Source: Semisulcospira habei
Taxonomy: Eukaryota > Mollusca > Gastropoda > Semisulcospiridae
NCBI GenBank assembly: GCA_036245525.1
Contig: BTPG01000003.1
Coordinates: forward strand, 209,452,934-209,516,933
Length of the DNA: 64,000 bases
Reading direction: 5' to 3'
In this document: piece after piece, positions 62,318 through 64,000 of the stretch
Position numbering within the stretch: position 1 is the stretch's first letter
How the letters are laid out: the number at the start of each line of letters is the position of its first letter
The notes under the pieces: model-generated
Seen by the model: the letters and a program-made list of their open reading frames with translations, nothing else
Told to the model about the DNA's origin: nothing
Databases searched by the model: none
Position numbers and translations under genes: made by a program

Positions 62318-62339
62318 CCTTCCTTCAAACGGACAGCAT

Positions 62340-63325
62340 TCACACAAATAATACTTTACTATTACATCAGAAAATGGCCCATCCAAGCCTGCACTCTTTT
62401 AACTGCACTAAACGACTGACTGGTGCAGACGACGCATGAAACGACGCTGACTCTGTGACGTCATTTCCATTCAATCAATTTGTGCATACAATCCAAAAGG
62501 AGATGCGGCATTGATAACATCGACAAACCTACAAAATAAAGCAACAGGTTCAACCAAAAGGTCGGGCAGGACAAAAGACAACAGCAGCCTCACCCAAAGT
62601 CTAAACGTCCTCTCTTACAATGCGCACTCATACAATCACTTCACTTCTTAGCAACCGGCGCACGAATATAATTATAGGCTAAGTCAAACTAAAACAGAAG
62701 ATAGTGGCGAAAAACCCTTTAAAATAGAAACAAAGAACGACGTTTCAGATCAAATATTCTTCATCTGACATGGAAACAAACGTAGAAAACGTATAGGCTA
62801 AGTCCCTGGTGAACGTATACATGAATCTCAAATCTGCCACTAGACATGACCTTTCTCCACATCACCCCGGAAGTACATTACAACTCAACACTTTTTTTTA
62901 ACAAAACAACCACACCCTCAAATAACAAACCTAATTCTGTAGAAACATAAACAATTTACTCCCTAAAACAACAAAATATCCCCCCTGACCCATATCAGCT
63001 ATGAAGTTATTTATAGCTAGCTGAGAAGGGTGATGTAATACATACACGCTCATTTTCAGGGTTCTGTGTCACAACACACACACACACATTGCTGGGAGGG
63101 ACAAGTTTTCAAACACACTACCGGCGTGTCTGTTAAACACAAAAGTGCATGTGTTAACGCCAAAATGAGAAAAACGGATTTTTTTACTTTTTATGAATCT
63201 TTACCGCAAGACAATGCATAAACAACCCTCAGAAAAAATGGGTGTCTGACTTGGAAACCCAGAATTATACACATACCCAGTTTCCATAAGGATGGTAAAG
63301 ACAGTCACCCGTTTTAGGTCTTTCG

Positions 63326-63377
<52 letters not shown>

Positions 63378-64000
63378 ATTGTCGAAAAGGTTTCACTTGA
63401 CTGTTGTGACCGTGAAGTATTATGCCTCCTTACAGAGTGTAAAAACTCAGAAGTGATTGTACACAGTTCGATGAGCCTGCGTTGTCTAACATGTAAACAA
63501 AACGAAACGCACCATTTTGACATCAGATATATCACTTATACGGTTGTTCTTACCAGTATGCCGCTACAACGGTGGCAATTTTCGTGTACTTCACGAACAG
63601 AGACTCCATCTTGACACGTTTTCCTTTGGAGTTATAGGAATGCATGCTCCAGTGAACATGAAAAAAGTCAGCTAGCCAACCGGCTTCGATTCTCTTGGCC
63701 AACACAGACGCCACGTCTGTGCAAATCGATTCTATCTGTTTGACGACATTTCATGACAAGAGACAAAATGTACAGTAGTAATTCACCATAGATTGTTTAT
63801 TTTTATGGCAAGGATATATACGTGTTCACGTGTAATTTGTAAATCTATTTATTTTTTTTTTATTTTTTTTTTTTAACGATATGCCTTAAATTTCAAAGGG
63901 AGTAATCCTTACTCTTTTATATTCGCTGATAAATTCCAGTAATGGATTATAGTTGTAATAATAGTATTTATTTGCTTATCATTTTAAGATGCGCATTATT
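62340..64000. other. Unassigned sequence to the window end
   Basis: No exon of the SPIN90-like gene or other gene is recognised. It contains an (AC)n microsatellite at 63331-63373 and poly-T tracts near 63848-63873. Confidence 0.5.

Noticed and set aside
57107..64000. Remaining C-terminal exons of the SPIN90-like gene
   Set aside because: I looked for the expected continuation after RG-D in all plus frames and saw none; the exons probably lie beyond the window.

Overview
This is a repeat-dense piece of an animal nuclear genome. The introns have GT-AG borders. The coding matches are a fucolectin-type (FTP) domain joined to EGF-like modules, and an NCKIPSD/SPIN90-like protein. The mobile elements include non-LTR retrotransposons of several clades, tRNA-derived SINEs, a DIRS-type tyrosine-recombinase retrotransposon and many palindromic MITE-like elements. 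Together these suggest a lophotrochozoan, most likely a marine mollusc and possibly a gastropod. The species assignment is inference. I see no bacterial, organellar or viral genes.

Layout. 1-717 is a roughly 60-bp tandem repeat. 1271-11412 (minus strand) is the 5' part of a gene for a secreted or membrane protein: a signal-peptide exon, two exons forming one FTP lectin-like domain, and two EGF-like exons, with phase 1 at every internal junction. Its introns hold a 2.7-kb 39-bp minisatellite, a decayed CR1/L2-like LINE and very long microsatellites. 11.4-35.6 kb has no host gene that I can recognise. It carries several LINE copies (18.9-20.3, 20.3-20.9, 21.0-21.7 and 27.8-31.7 kb, plus an RTE copy at 13.3-14.3 kb with a clear 13-bp target duplication), two tRNA-derived SINEs, a retroposon family of about 390 bp, a Harbinger-like element nested in a dispersed repeat, and a 69-bp tandem array. 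A 500-base assembly gap covers 35582-36081.

36207-57106 (plus strand) is the middle of an NCKIPSD/SPIN90 orthologue: six exons with intact splice sites and consistent phases, from the linker into the armadillo-like Arp2/3-binding domain. The SH3-encoding 5' exons and the C-terminal exons are not visible. Its first intron here (about 14 kb) holds a minus-strand I/Nimb-like LINE with endonuclease, reverse transcriptase and RNase H. That LINE is split by a 390-bp retroposon with a 12-bp target duplication and by a 6.8-kb DIRS-like element. The DIRS element has about 185-bp inverted terminal repeats, an internal complementary region that joins the complements of its two ends, a recognisable tyrosine-recombinase C-terminus, and an insertion at TTT without target-site duplication. 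57.1-64.0 kb is intronic or intergenic: a hAT-like MITE, poly-G minisatellites, further retroposon copies and unassigned sequence.

At least six families of nearly perfect short palindromes recur through the window. One hairpin motif appears about twelve times and another about nine times. The most distinctive observations are the DIRS-in-LINE insertion with its end-joining internal region, the 48-bp in-frame tandem duplication of a 5' splice site in the SPIN90-like gene, and the higher-order structure of the 39-bp minisatellite lying about 100 bp from an EGF exon.
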